DNA of 64,000 bases, from positions 1-64,000 of the forward strand of contig NZ_CALUAE010000013.1 of NCBI RefSeq assembly GCF_943913955.1, given 5' to 3'. The DNA is from Mycolicibacterium bacteremicum (GTDB lineage: Bacteria > Actinomycetota > Actinomycetes > Mycobacteriales > Mycobacteriaceae). The notes beneath the pieces were generated by a model. That model searched no databases, was not told the DNA's origin, and saw only the letters and a list, made by a program, of their open reading frames with translations. Below are positions 8,801-17,186 of the stretch, in pieces; position 1 is the first letter of the stretch, and each line of letters starts with the position of its first letter. The position numbers and the translations under genes were made by a program.

Positions 8801-9243
8801 CCGTCACCCGCGACACCACCGCCACCCGTCAGCAGGTGTGGGATGTCCTGGCCGACGGGTGGACGTACTCCGGATGGGTGGTCGGCAACAGCCGGATCCG
8901 GGCCGTCAGCTCCAACTGGCCCGCACCCGGATCGCGCATCCTGCACTCCATCGGCACCTGGCCCGCGGTCATCGATGACGAGACGGTGGTCGAGGAATGC
9001 GACCCGGGTCGCGAGCTGGTGTTGTTGGCCAAGGTGCGCCCCGCGGCGCAAGCGCGGATCACCATGCAGTTGAGCGACACCGAGTCCGGCGGATGCCGCA
9101 TCGCGATGACCGAGGTGGCCGTCAGCGCGCCGTTGCGCTGGGTGCCCGATCCGGTGCAACTGCTGGGGGTCGCTCCGCGCAACCGCGAGTGCACATGGCG
9201 GCTCGCGGTGATCGCCGAGCGTGCCGATCCGCAGGACGTCTGA
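8797..9243 (+). CDS. SRPBCC-family (polyketide cyclase/START-like) protein
   Basis: The GTG at 8797 overlaps the catalase TGA, so this 148-residue protein is probably translated by coupling to the catalase. It opens TVTRDTTATRQQVWDVLADGW, the usual first strand and helix of the SRPBCC fold, and keeps the family's long beta-sheet and C-terminal helix. Members bind hydrophobic ligands or act as cyclases and hydratases; which of these applies here is not visible. The coupling suggests a role tied to peroxide or lipid stress. Confidence 0.75.
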   Translation: MTVTRDTTATRQQVWDVLADGWTYSGWVVGNSRIRAVSSNWPAPGSRILHSIGTWPAVIDDETVVEECDPGRELVLLAKVRPAAQARITMQLSDTESGGCRIAMTEVAVSAPLRWVPDPVQLLGVAPRNRECTWRLAVIAERADPQDV

Positions 9244-9272
9244 TCCGGGCCGTCTGAAATCCGGGCCTGGTC

Positions 9273-10073
9273 TCAGGCCGCGGCGCTGGACCGGGGGCGC
9301 TCGATCATCTGCGACTCGGCCTGCTTGCGCAGCGAATCCAGCGCCTTGGCCAGGATCCGGGACACCTGCATCTGCGAGCAACCCATCTGCTCGGCGATCT
9401 GGGTCTGAGTCATATCGTCGAAGAACCGCAGATTCAGCACGGTGCGCTCCCGTGCGGTCAGCTTCGCGATCAGCGGGCGCACGGTCTCGACGTCGACGAC
9501 CTTGTCCAACCGGGTGTCCACTCCGCCGAGGGTGTCGCTGAGCGAGAAGTCGTCGCCGTCGTCGCCGGTGGGTCGATCGGTGGATACCGTCGAATAGTGG
9601 CTGGCGGCGACGGTGGCCTGCACCACCTCGTCGCGCTCGATACCCAGGTGGGTGGCGATCTCGGTGGCCGTCGGCGCATGACCCAGCGTGCGGGTCAGTT
9701 CCTCGCGGGCCTTCGTCAGCTGCAGGCTGAGATCCTTGAGCCGGCGCGGCACATTGACCGCCCAACCCGTATCCCGGAAGTGTCGACGGACCTCGCCCAT
9801 CACGGTCGGGACGGCGAAGGACAGGAAGTCGGCACCGCGGTCGGGGTCGAATCGGTTGACCGCCTTGATCAGGCCGATACAGGCGACCTGGTGCAGATCG
9901 TCGTACGGCTGGCCGCGGCCGCTATAACGCTGGGCCACATGCTCGGCCAGCGGCATGATGCGGGCGATGATGTCTTCATAGAGTCGCCGATGCGCCCTGG
10001 AATCGGGCTCGTGGGTACGCAGCACACGGATCATCTCCGCGATTTCGGCATACTGGTGGTCAGTTCTAGGCAT
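9273..10073 (-). CDS. SigF/SigB/SigG-family alternative sigma factor
   Basis: The 266-residue protein contains sigma regions 2 (DLHQVACIGLIKAVNRFDP, about 80-98), 3 (DLSLQLTKAREELTRTLGHAPTA, about 132-155) and 4 (LTARERTVLNLRFFDDMTQTQIAEQMGCS, about 205-233). It is the architecture of the SigF/SigB general-stress group. No anti-sigma RsbW gene is adjacent, unlike the classical usfX-sigF locus, so it may be a second SigF-type factor. The gene has its own SigF-like promoter, and several genes in the window have matching sites, which suggests positive autoregulation; this is inference. Confidence 0.9.
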   Translation of the reverse strand: MPRTDHQYAEIAEMIRVLRTHEPDSRAHRRLYEDIIARIMPLAEHVAQRYSGRGQPYDDLHQVACIGLIKAVNRFDPDRGADFLSFAVPTVMGEVRRHFRDTGWAVNVPRRLKDLSLQLTKAREELTRTLGHAPTATEIATHLGIERDEVVQATVAASHYSTVSTDRPTGDDGDDFSLSDTLGGVDTRLDKVVDVETVRPLIAKLTARERTVLNLRFFDDMTQTQIAEQMGCSQMQVSRILAKALDSLRKQAESQMIERPRSSAAA

Positions 10074-10134
10074 CCGAGTGTCCCCTGTTCAGAGCTAGTG
10101 CTGAGGGATGGCTCGGAGCTGAACCAAAGTGTGA

Positions 10135-10160
10135 GTACCCCGCGGGGCAGGAAAACGAAC
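10135..10160 (-). promoter_or_regulatory. SigF-type promoter of the sigma factor gene
   Basis: On the minus strand GTTC (10157-10160) is separated by 16 nt from GGGTAC (10135-10140), 62 nt before the sigma ATG. It fits the GTTT-N15-17-GGGTA consensus with one -35 mismatch and would give autoregulation. Confidence 0.5.
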
Positions 10161-10221
10161 CTCGACTTTCTTGCCTTTTCCCTTCGGCTACCGCGGCGCG
10201 GCAGCCGAAGGGTCAGAGCAA

Positions 10222-10335
10222 TTATGCGACGGCGGCGTCGCCGATCGCGTGCTCACGTGTCGCTTGTGCGCATGACGAGCATTCGGCCGAGTCGATGTCG
10301 AATTGTCCGCACGTGGTGCAGATGAAGGGGATCAC
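10222..10335 (-). CDS. 37-residue zinc-ribbon-like protein
   Basis: A GTG at 10333-10335 has a perfect GGAGG eight bases upstream. It encodes 37 residues with two CxxC pairs, CTTC at residues 6-9 and CSSC at 19-22, the pattern of a zinc knuckle or rubredoxin-like knuckle. The tail is unstructured and alanine-rich. It follows the MBL-fold hydrolase on the same strand, beyond a strong hairpin. Some MBL hydrolases carry a similar cysteine knuckle at their N-terminus, so this may be a detached partner; that is inference. Confidence 0.6.
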   Translation of the reverse strand: MIPFICTTCGQFDIDSAECSSCAQATREHAIGDAAVA

Positions 10336-10443
10336 GTTGGGCACCTCCAGGTCAAGGATGGTGGCGCTGCCATCGCGCCCGTTGTCACGCCTGTACCCCG
10401 CCGGTGGATGCACTGAAACCAGTGTTCGCAAAACGGATGCCGA

Positions 10444-10481
10444 CCCGCCCGGCGCCGGCCTCGCAGCCGGAACCGGGCGGG
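10444..10481 (-). terminator. Strong GC hairpin after the MBL-fold hydrolase
   Basis: CCCGCCCGG (10444-10452) pairs with CCGGGCGGG (10473-10481), with an inner CCGGC/GCCGG stem. It lies 10 nt beyond the hydrolase stop codon. It has no T-tract, which is common for mycobacterial terminators, and could act as a terminator or attenuator before the zinc-ribbon gene. Confidence 0.6.
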
Positions 10482-10490
10482 CGCACCGGA

Positions 10491-11405
10491 TCAGTAATCC
10501 CACACCGCGGGGACGAATCGGAAGGCGCCGCCGACGGCCGCCACGTGGCAGACCGACGGGAACGGCAGATGGGTCGCCACCAGCTGTTCGCCGCTGGCGG
10601 CCAGTTCGGTGAGCAGCCTGATGCGTACCCGGGTGGATTCCTCGGGATCGTGCTCGAATCCGTTCTGCCACCCCGGCTGATCGAAACCGGGCTGGAACAC
10701 GGCATCGCCGGCGAATGTCAGTGCCTGGCCGCGTGATTCGATACGCACGATGCTGTGGCCCGGGGTGTGCCCGCCGGTGCGGCGCAGCAGGACACCGGGT
10801 GCCACCTCGTACTCGTTCTCGAAGGTCCGCAACTGGCCGCGGTACAGGTCGAGGAATTGAGCGGCGGTGCGGCGCAGCACCGGGGGAATGGATTCGGGCA
10901 TGACGGTGCGGGTGAAGTCGGGTGCCTGCCAGAACTCGGCCTCGGCGCTGGCGACATGTACCCGCAGGTCGGGGCGCAGTTTGTCGCGCAGACCCGCGAC
11001 CAACAGTCCGCCGATATGGTCCATGTGCAGATGGGTCAGCACCACGTCGGTCACCGAGGCGGGGTCGATACCCGCTGCGGTGAGGCGCATTCCGAGTTGG
11101 CCGGCGCGCGGGAAGTCGGGAAACTCGGTGCCCAGGCCGGAGTCGATCAGGATGGTCTTGCCGCCGCTGCGCACCACGGCGACGTTGAGTGGCCAGTCCA
11201 GGACCTCCGGGGGCAGGAACATGTCCTTGAGCCATGCCGAGTATTCGGCGGGTTCGGCGTTGGTGGCCATCGTGGAGGCCGTGATCGGCAAAACGCCGTC
11301 GCTGATCACCAGGACATCGATGTCGCCGATCTGCAGTGCGTACCGGGACGGCACCAGTTCGTCGATTCCGGTGCCACCCAGATGGGTCATATCGTCCACG
11401 CTCAT
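10491..11405 (-). CDS. MBL-fold metallo-hydrolase
   Basis: The ATG at 11403-11405 follows AGGAG at seven bases and gives 304 residues; the open frame upstream is not needed. The HLHMDH metal-binding motif is present near residue 120, followed by the distal ligands in GGHTPGHS and FAGDAVF. The overall length and the segment around the metal site resemble quorum-quenching lactonases and related organophosphate hydrolases of the metallo-beta-lactamase superfamily. The enzyme should hydrolyse an ester- or lactone-type substrate, but its identity is not visible. A hairpin and a tiny zinc-ribbon gene follow. Confidence 0.85.
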   Translation of the reverse strand: MSVDDMTHLGGTGIDELVPSRYALQIGDIDVLVISDGVLPITASTMATNAEPAEYSAWLKDMFLPPEVLDWPLNVAVVRSGGKTILIDSGLGTEFPDFPRAGQLGMRLTAAGIDPASVTDVVLTHLHMDHIGGLLVAGLRDKLRPDLRVHVASAEAEFWQAPDFTRTVMPESIPPVLRRTAAQFLDLYRGQLRTFENEYEVAPGVLLRRTGGHTPGHSIVRIESRGQALTFAGDAVFQPGFDQPGWQNGFEHDPEESTRVRIRLLTELAASGEQLVATHLPFPSVCHVAAVGGAFRFVPAVWDY

Positions 11406-11744
11406 GTGTTTCTCCTGATTGCCGGGTGTGAGAAAGAAGGTGCGGGCTGCCCCTCTGCCCGGTCGAACGCCGGCCGCGCGCATGAGTCATCCCGCCCGCG
11501 GTGAACGTCTGAGCCGAAAACTGTTACCAGTGCGTCAATATCGTGCGCCGGCTGAGATGAGCCGTCCTTCCTAGTTCTCTGGCGCGGCGGTGCCACCTCG
11601 AAACCCCTATGTGGGGCTGGTGTTTAGGCCGACACGATGCTTCGCTCGCCGCGCGTTGAGTGCCGCGTCGAGTGGCAGAGTCCCCGCCGCCGGGTGGTGT
11701 GTCGGGGGTAGCCACCAGGTCCGCGTCGGGGCTAGCGTCGAAGC
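11406..11744. other. Intergenic region between divergent MBL hydrolase and GAF-ANTAR genes
   Basis: No gene is supported in these 339 bases. They must hold the two divergent promoters. An imperfect GGGGGTAGC element is present near 11704, but it lacks a matching -35 box at SigF spacing, so I do not call it. Confidence 0.5.
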
Positions 11745-12419
11745 ATGGCCGATCAATTACGGGATCTGGCCCAGCAATTGGCGGACCTGGCTGTCAACAT
11801 GCAGGACCAGTCCGATACCGAGGCAACACTGCACGCCGTGGTGAAGGGCGCCGTCAATCTGGTGCCGGGAGTGCGGTGGGCGGGGATATCGCTGATCGAT
11901 GGGCGCGCCGTTCGACCGCGCGTACCCAGCGACCCGATCGTCGAGAAGCTCGACACCTTGCAGACCGAACTTGACGAGGGGCCCTGCCTGACCGCGCTGC
12001 GTGAGCACCGCACGGTGATGATCGAGGACATGGGAGCCGAGCAGCGCTGGCCCCGGTACTGCCGGGCCGCCTCCGAGCATGGCGCCCAGAGCATGCTGTA
12101 CTTCCAGCTGTATGTGCTGCGGCAGAACCTGGGTGCGCTGAACCTGTACGGCGGCGAGCCTGGGCTGTTCGCCGAGGATTCGATGTTCGTCGGCAGCCTG
12201 CTCGCACAGCACGCCTCGGTGGCGCTGTTCAGTGCCGAGTCCGAGGGGCATTTCGGCGCGGCGCTGGCCAGCCGGGACGTCATCGGGCAGGCCAAGGGCG
12301 TCATCATGGAACGCTTCAAGATCGATGCGAAGGCCGCCTTCGAGCTGATGGTCAAGCTGTCCCAGGATTCCAACGTCAAGCTCATCGACGTCGCCCGCAA
12401 ACTCGTCGCGGCGCCCTAG
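11745..12419 (+). CDS. GAF-ANTAR RNA-binding regulator (intact paralog)
   Basis: This 224-residue protein has a GAF domain (about 25-155) with DEGPCLTALREH and a C-terminal ANTAR domain (about 170-224) with DVIGQAKGVIMERF and QDSNVKL. It is very similar along its length to the frameshifted gene at 62533, so the two look like recent duplicates. ANTAR proteins bind two-hairpin RNA motifs; mycobacterial targets are often near ribosome sites of lipid and redox genes. It overlaps the LLM monooxygenase stop by 4 nt in convergent orientation. Confidence 0.9.
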   Translation: MADQLRDLAQQLADLAVNMQDQSDTEATLHAVVKGAVNLVPGVRWAGISLIDGRAVRPRVPSDPIVEKLDTLQTELDEGPCLTALREHRTVMIEDMGAEQRWPRYCRAASEHGAQSMLYFQLYVLRQNLGALNLYGGEPGLFAEDSMFVGSLLAQHASVALFSAESEGHFGAALASRDVIGQAKGVIMERFKIDAKAAFELMVKLSQDSNVKLIDVARKLVAAP

Positions 12420-13720
12420 CGTCCGAACCGCTCGCGCAGCGGTTTCTCGTGCGGCGTGCTGCGGTAGATGCCGCGGTCGATCAGCCGGGGGACCACTTCG
12501 TCGATGAACTCTCGGATGGATTGCGCCCCGGCCGAGAACATCAGGTTGAATCCGTCGACATTGCCGTCGGCGTGCCAGGCGGCGAAGTCCTCGACCAGGT
12601 CGTCATAGCTGCCGACGAACTTGCGGTGGGTGGCACCGCCGCGGCCGACCGCCTGGGCGACGACCTCGCGCACCGTGACGCCGGGGCGTTCCTGAATCCA
12701 GTTGTACAGCCCGACATAGTTGCCGAAGGTGCTCTTGATGGTCTTCTCGACATCGGCCGGGGCCGGCAGCTGCGCCGTCGGGAATGGCTCGTTGATATCG
12801 GCGAAGGCCACCTCGATGCCGAACTGGCCCAGGGCAAACGGGGCGATCGGCTCCCAGTTGACGTAGCTGTCGAGTTCGCGCAGCCGCTCCTCGGCTTCGG
12901 CGGCGGTGCGGGCCACGTACGGGATGAGGCCCGGGATGGCCGGCACCGAACCGGGGCTGCGGCCCTGCTCGACGAGGGCCTTGTCCAGGTTGGTCCGGTA
13001 CTCGGCCGCACTGTCGCGGGTGGAGGAGTTGGTGAACACCATTTCGGCGTGCTTGGCCGCCACCCGCACACCCGCTCCGGACCCGCCGGCCTGGGCGATC
13101 AGCGGCCGACCCTGCCGGCTGGGCGCGATGTTGAGCGCACCTTCGACCTGGAAGAGGTTGCCCCGGTGGTTGATCGGATCGGCATAGAACCGGGTCAGGC
13201 CGTCGGCGTCACGGCGCAGGGATCGGTTGTTCCACAGGGCGCGCAACACCTGGAGGAACTCGTCGGCGCGCTCATAGCGGGCCTCACGGTCCAGATGCGC
13301 GGTCAGGCTGTAGTTCAGGGCGAACTGGTCGATCACCGAGGTGACGGCGTTGTAGCCGGCCCGGCCGTCGCTGGCCTGGTCCAGGGAGGCGAGCAGGCGC
13401 GCCAGGTTGTACGGGTCGTAGAACGTGGTCGACGCGGTGGCGATGAGGCCGACGTGTCTGGTGTGCTGGGCGATCGCGGTCAGTGCGGTGATCGGTTCGG
13501 CGGGTCCGCCGTCGAAGGCCGGCGAGCCGTTGAGGCCGGGGATGTCGCCGACGAACAGCGCGGTGAACAACCCTTCGTCGCCGAACCTGCCGTATTCGAT
13601 GAGGCGCTCGAACGTGCTGCGCTCCGGGATGTCGTGCGCCTGTTCGTATTTGTACGCGCCCTGGTGCAGGTTGATGTCGTTGGCAACCAGGTTCAGGTGC
13701 AGATATCGCTTGTCCGGCAT
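12416..13720 (-). CDS. LLM-class flavin-dependent monooxygenase (NtaA/SnaA/DszA type)
   Basis: The 434-residue protein has the NtaA-type start (KRYLHLNLVANDINLHQGA), the family segment FNLMFSAG near residue 385, and the length typical of two-component FMNH2-dependent monooxygenases. These hydroxylate or desulfurise substrates such as nitrilotriacetate, sulfones or alkanesulfonates, using FMNH2 supplied by a separate reductase. It is the third gene of an operon behind a BVMO and a TetR regulator, with a 24-nt gap to the TetR gene. No flavin reductase is adjacent. Confidence 0.85.
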   Translation of the reverse strand: MPDKRYLHLNLVANDINLHQGAYKYEQAHDIPERSTFERLIEYGRFGDEGLFTALFVGDIPGLNGSPAFDGGPAEPITALTAIAQHTRHVGLIATASTTFYDPYNLARLLASLDQASDGRAGYNAVTSVIDQFALNYSLTAHLDREARYERADEFLQVLRALWNNRSLRRDADGLTRFYADPINHRGNLFQVEGALNIAPSRQGRPLIAQAGGSGAGVRVAAKHAEMVFTNSSTRDSAAEYRTNLDKALVEQGRSPGSVPAIPGLIPYVARTAAEAEERLRELDSYVNWEPIAPFALGQFGIEVAFADINEPFPTAQLPAPADVEKTIKSTFGNYVGLYNWIQERPGVTVREVVAQAVGRGGATHRKFVGSYDDLVEDFAAWHADGNVDGFNLMFSAGAQSIREFIDEVVPRLIDRGIYRSTPHEKPLRERFGR

Positions 13721-13744
13721 GGCTTCTCCGTTGCTCGGTGCGCC

Positions 13745-14323
13745 TCAGCGCATGGTGGCGTGCAGGGCGTCGGTCATGGCGGTGATGGCGGCCTCCCGGT
13801 CCAGGGGCCAGCCGTCGACCAACCACAGGTGCATGAAGGAGTCGACCATCGTGTACATCATCGCGATGGACAGGCGCAGCCGGTCCTCGGTGGCGCCGGG
13901 CATGGCACCGGTACGGATCCACTCGGAAACGGTGTCCTCCATCGTGGTCCGGTGCGCTGCCGCGAACTCCGGATCGGCCGCGCGCGCCTGGTGCAGGGCG
14001 GTGTAGAGCTCGGGGGCGGAGGTGTAGAAGTCGACGACCTTCTCGAAGAACGCCCGGATCGACGGGCGACCCCGCGATCCGCCCTTCGGGGCGTCCTGCC
14101 ACTGCCAGAACGCCATTCGGGTATCACGAAGCTCGCGCAACACCGCGGCCTTGCTGTCGTAGTGCAGATAGAAGGTGGCCCGCCCGATGCCGGCGCGGGT
14201 GACGATATCGTCGATGGTGACCGCGACGTAGCCGCGCTCGGCGAAGGCGTCCAGTGCGGCGTGCTGGATGTGTTCGCGGGTCAGCAGTCGGTGCCGGTCG
14301 CGCATGGTGAGTTTGGTGGTCAT
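13745..14323 (-). CDS. TetR-family regulator within the BVMO operon
   Basis: The ATG at 14321-14323 overlaps the BVMO stop by ATGA, giving 192 residues. The N-terminal helix-turn-helix is clear (HIQHAALDAFAERGYVAVTIDDIVTRAGIGRATFYLHY, about 16-53), and the rest is a helical ligand-binding domain. Because it is co-transcribed with the BVMO and LLM monooxygenase, it is the likely repressor of this operon. Two candidate operators lie upstream of the BVMO (16148-16164 and 16183-16210). The inducer is unknown. Confidence 0.85.
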   Translation of the reverse strand: MTTKLTMRDRHRLLTREHIQHAALDAFAERGYVAVTIDDIVTRAGIGRATFYLHYDSKAAVLRELRDTRMAFWQWQDAPKGGSRGRPSIRAFFEKVVDFYTSAPELYTALHQARAADPEFAAAHRTTMEDTVSEWIRTGAMPGATEDRLRLSIAMMYTMVDSFMHLWLVDGWPLDREAAITAMTDALHATMR

Positions 14324-16131
14324 GCCAGTTCGACCCCGTCGAGGCGTCCGGCGGCGCGCCAGTCGGCCAGCATGTCGAAGAATTCCGTCGGTTTGCCGCC
14401 GAAGTTGGTCGACAGCATGCCGTGCGGATTGTCCTGTGCGCCTTCGGAGCTGAGATAGCTGGGGGTGCAGTCCTGGAAGAACGCCTTCGGGGTGACCGTG
14501 GAGTCGTTCATGGCGGTCAGCCATTGTTCTTCGGCGTCGGCGGTGGCCTCGATGGTCCGCGCGTCGCGTTGTGTCCAGGTGCTGACCAGGTAGGCGAAGT
14601 GGCGGGCCCGTTCCTCGGCGGTGTGGGTGTAGTTGGGGGAGACCCCGGACTGGGTGTAGCCGAGGAAGAAGCAGTTCGGGAAGCCATGGGTCTGCAGCCC
14701 GTGCAGGGTGCGCATGCCCTTGGCCCACTTGTCGGACAGGCGGACGTTGTCGCGGCCGGTGATCTCGAAGCCGAGGCGGCGGGTGAATTCGGTGCCGACC
14801 TCGAATCCGGTCGCGAAGATCAGCGCGTCGATTGCGTATTCGGTGCCGTTGACGACCGCGCTGCTGGTGGTGAAGCGTTCGACGCCGCGCCCGTCGGTGT
14901 CGACCAGGGTGACGTTGTCGCGGTTGAAGGTCGGAAGGTAGTCGTCGTGATAGCCGGGGCGTTTGCACATCAGCTTGAACCAGGGCTTGAGTGCTTCGGC
15001 GGTGGCCGGATCAGTGACGGTGGCGCCGATGCGGTGACGCAGGCGTTCCATCACCTCGAAGTCGGCGCGGTAGAGGAACTCGGTGATCTCCTCGGGTGTC
15101 ATATCCCGGCCGAGTCTGGCGGTTTCGCGGGCCACCGCGGGGTCGGTGAGCTCCAGGGCGTTGTGGGTCCAGCCGTCGTCGGTGAGGTCGAGGTCCATTT
15201 CGACCCCGCAGGTGACGCGGGTGAAGTTCTCCATCCGCTCGCGTTGCCAGCCCGGGGTCAGGTTCTGCGCCCAGGTGGGGTCGGTGGGGCGGTTGCCGCG
15301 TTCGGCGACGGTGCTGGGGGTGCGTTGAAAGACGTACAGGTGCTCGGCGTTTCGCCCGAGGTGCGGGATGCACTGCAGTCCGGTGGCGCCGGTGCCGATG
15401 ATGCCGACGCGTTTGTCGCGCAGTCTGGTCAGGCCGCCGGATTCGTCGCCGCCGGTGTAGGCGTAGTCCCAGCGGCTGGTGTGGAAGGTGTGGCCGGCGA
15501 ACTCGTTGATGCCGGGGATTCCGGGAAGCTTCGGGCGGGTCAGCGAGCCAGGGGAGACGGCGACCAGGTTCGCGGTCAGGTGGTCGCCGCGGTCGGTCGT
15601 GATGTGCCAGTGTGTGGCGGCGTCGTCCCACGTCATGCCGGTGACGGTGGTGTGCAACAGTGCGTTGCGGTACAGGTCGTAATGACGGGCGATGGCCTGC
15701 AGGTGGTTTCGGATCTCCGGGGCGTGGGCGTAGCGCTCGCTGGGGATGTAATTCATTTCCTCGAGCAGTGGCAGGTAGATGTAGGACTCGATATCGCACT
15801 GGGCGCCCGGGTAGCGGTTCCAATACCAGGTGCCGCCGAAGTCGCCGGCGGTGTCGACGATGCGGATGTCATCGATCCCGTTCTCACGCAATCGGGCCGC
15901 GGCGATCAGGCTGCCGAGGCCGCCGCCGATGATGAGGACCGTGGTGTGGTCTCTCAGCGACTCCCGCTCGACGCGTTCGGTGTAGGGATCGTCGGCGTAG
16001 TGCGAGAAGTCGGCCGTCACCTCGACGTACTGATCGACGCCGGCGGCGCGGATCCTCTTGGCGCGCTCGGCGGCGTACTTCGCCCGCACCCAGGCGGCGT
16101 CATAGGTCGCCGGTTGCGGGCCGGGTGACAT
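14320..16131 (-). CDS. Baeyer-Villiger-type flavin monooxygenase
   Basis: This 603-residue enzyme has two Rossmann motifs, GGGLGSLIAAARL near residue 75 and GIIGTGATGLQCIPHL near 245, and the BVMO fingerprint FAGHTFHTSRWDY near 220. It belongs to the group with an N-terminal extension of about 60 residues, as in cyclododecanone and steroid monooxygenases. It would insert oxygen next to a ketone to form an ester or lactone with NADPH and O2. It is first in an operon with a TetR regulator and a second flavin monooxygenase. Confidence 0.9.
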   Translation of the reverse strand: MSPGPQPATYDAAWVRAKYAAERAKRIRAAGVDQYVEVTADFSHYADDPYTERVERESLRDHTTVLIIGGGLGSLIAAARLRENGIDDIRIVDTAGDFGGTWYWNRYPGAQCDIESYIYLPLLEEMNYIPSERYAHAPEIRNHLQAIARHYDLYRNALLHTTVTGMTWDDAATHWHITTDRGDHLTANLVAVSPGSLTRPKLPGIPGINEFAGHTFHTSRWDYAYTGGDESGGLTRLRDKRVGIIGTGATGLQCIPHLGRNAEHLYVFQRTPSTVAERGNRPTDPTWAQNLTPGWQRERMENFTRVTCGVEMDLDLTDDGWTHNALELTDPAVARETARLGRDMTPEEITEFLYRADFEVMERLRHRIGATVTDPATAEALKPWFKLMCKRPGYHDDYLPTFNRDNVTLVDTDGRGVERFTTSSAVVNGTEYAIDALIFATGFEVGTEFTRRLGFEITGRDNVRLSDKWAKGMRTLHGLQTHGFPNCFFLGYTQSGVSPNYTHTAEERARHFAYLVSTWTQRDARTIEATADAEEQWLTAMNDSTVTPKAFFQDCTPSYLSSEGAQDNPHGMLSTNFGGKPTEFFDMLADWRAAGRLDGVELA

Positions 16132-16147
16132 CGTGGCTCCCCTCTCG

Positions 16148-16164
16148 CTGGACGGTGTGTCCAG
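16148..16164. promoter_or_regulatory. Inverted repeat operator candidate upstream of the BVMO operon
   Basis: A perfect inverted repeat CTGGAC-ggtgt-GTCCAG sits 17-33 nt upstream of the BVMO start. Its size and place fit a TetR-family operator overlapping the promoter or leader. Confidence 0.45.
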
Positions 16165-16182
16165 TGAACGTATGGGGTGTCA

Positions 16183-16210
16183 TGTTTACAGAGTGCGTGC
16201 GTGTTGTAAA
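16183..16210. promoter_or_regulatory. Conserved long operator-like element, copy 1
   Basis: The element starts TGTTTACAGA and ends GTGTTGTAA, with TTACA/TGTAA arms 14 nt apart. An almost identical element with the same spacing lies at 40756-40783. Copy 1 is about 52-79 nt upstream of the BVMO start, which is right for a promoter or operator. Confidence 0.5.
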
Positions 16211-16492
16211 GGGGAAGGACTCTGTCGTCAGCGTCGATCACATCGTCACATCCCCGTCGCCTCTCTGGGGCGCCAGAGTGGGTTCTTCGTTCGCGATCTA
16301 GAGGAATCGCTGACAACGGCGATCCGGCACGCGTTCGACCGCGACTGACACGCGGTAGTCGGCTGTGCTCCCCTCTTCATCAGATCTTTATCGAAAGCCG
16401 AACAGACCCATACTCACCGGACTCACGCTGGACGCATAGGCGCCGAATCGTGCCTTCACGGTGCATGTCGTGTCGGAAGAGAGGGTGTGCGA

Positions 16493-17176
16493 ATGCAGCA
16501 CAATCAATATGGATATGGGTTTGTGGCGCTGGCGGCGTCAGCCCTGTTTCTCACTGCGTGTTCGGGCGGATCAACGGACAGCGCCACTTCGTCCGTGAAC
16601 ACGTCGGCATCGGTGTCGAGTTCGGTCAGTACATCTGCGGCTGCCAGTGCGCACAATGATGCCGACGTGTCGTTTGCTCAGGGCATGATTCCTCACCATG
16701 AGCAGGCGGTTGAGATGAGCGACATGCTGCTCGGCAAGCAGGGCGTCAATCCGGCGGTAGTGACCTTGGCGGAGAAGATCAAGGCTGCGCAGGCACCGGA
16801 GATCGAGAAGATGCAGGGCTGGTTGCAGCAGTGGGGTGTGTCATCCACTCCGGAAACCAGCAGCACCGATATGCCGGGGCACAGGATGCCCGGCCATGAC
16901 ATGTCCGGTGGTGGCATGGGAGAAATGCCCGCGATGGGTGCTGGCGGGCACGGCATGATGTCCGAGGCCGACATGGCTGCATTGCAGAACGCGTCAGGAG
17001 CCGAAGCCGGCCGGCTGTTCTTGGAGCAGATGATTGAGCATCACGAGGGTGCGGTCGCGATGGCGCAGCAGGAGATTGACAACGGGCAGTCCCCGGAAGC
17101 GGTGGAGATGGCTCGCAGCATCGTGTCATCGCAGCAGGCCGAGATCGACGAAATGCGTGGTCTGTTGAATCAGTAG
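16493..17176 (+). CDS. DUF305 lipoprotein with Met/His-rich linker
   Basis: The ATG at 16493 has GAGAGG eight bases upstream and gives 227 residues; a GTG six bases earlier is the alternative. A lipobox LTAC gives a lipidated Cys near residue 23. Two DUF305 half-units follow, marked FAQGMIPHHEQAVEM and FLEQMIEHHEGAVAM. Between them is a Met/His/Gly-rich linker (about 125-160) with repeated MPGH-type units typical of extracytoplasmic copper or silver binding. It starts the copper island and is convergent with a two-component system. A copper-scavenging role is inferred. Confidence 0.9.
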   Translation: MQHNQYGYGFVALAASALFLTACSGGSTDSATSSVNTSASVSSSVSTSAAASAHNDADVSFAQGMIPHHEQAVEMSDMLLGKQGVNPAVVTLAEKIKAAQAPEIEKMQGWLQQWGVSSTPETSSTDMPGHRMPGHDMSGGGMGEMPAMGAGGHGMMSEADMAALQNASGAEAGRLFLEQMIEHHEGAVAMAQQEIDNGQSPEAVEMARSIVSSQQAEIDEMRGLLNQ

Positions 17177-17186
17177 GTGGGTGAAG

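Noticed and set aside
9243..9273. GGCCT/AGGCC hairpin between convergent genes as a terminator
   Set aside because: The stem is only five bases and overlaps the sigma stop; too weak to call.
11700..11710. GGGGGTA near the GAF-ANTAR start as a SigF -10 box
   Set aside because: No GTTT-like box lies 15-17 nt upstream.
12449..14458. 669-codon plus-strand open frame
   Set aside because: It is antisense to the LLM monooxygenase, TetR and BVMO genes, all of which have clear family motifs; the product has no domain.
14422..16128. 568-codon plus-strand open frame
   Set aside because: It lies fully antisense to the BVMO gene and is low-complexity Gly/Val/Ala.
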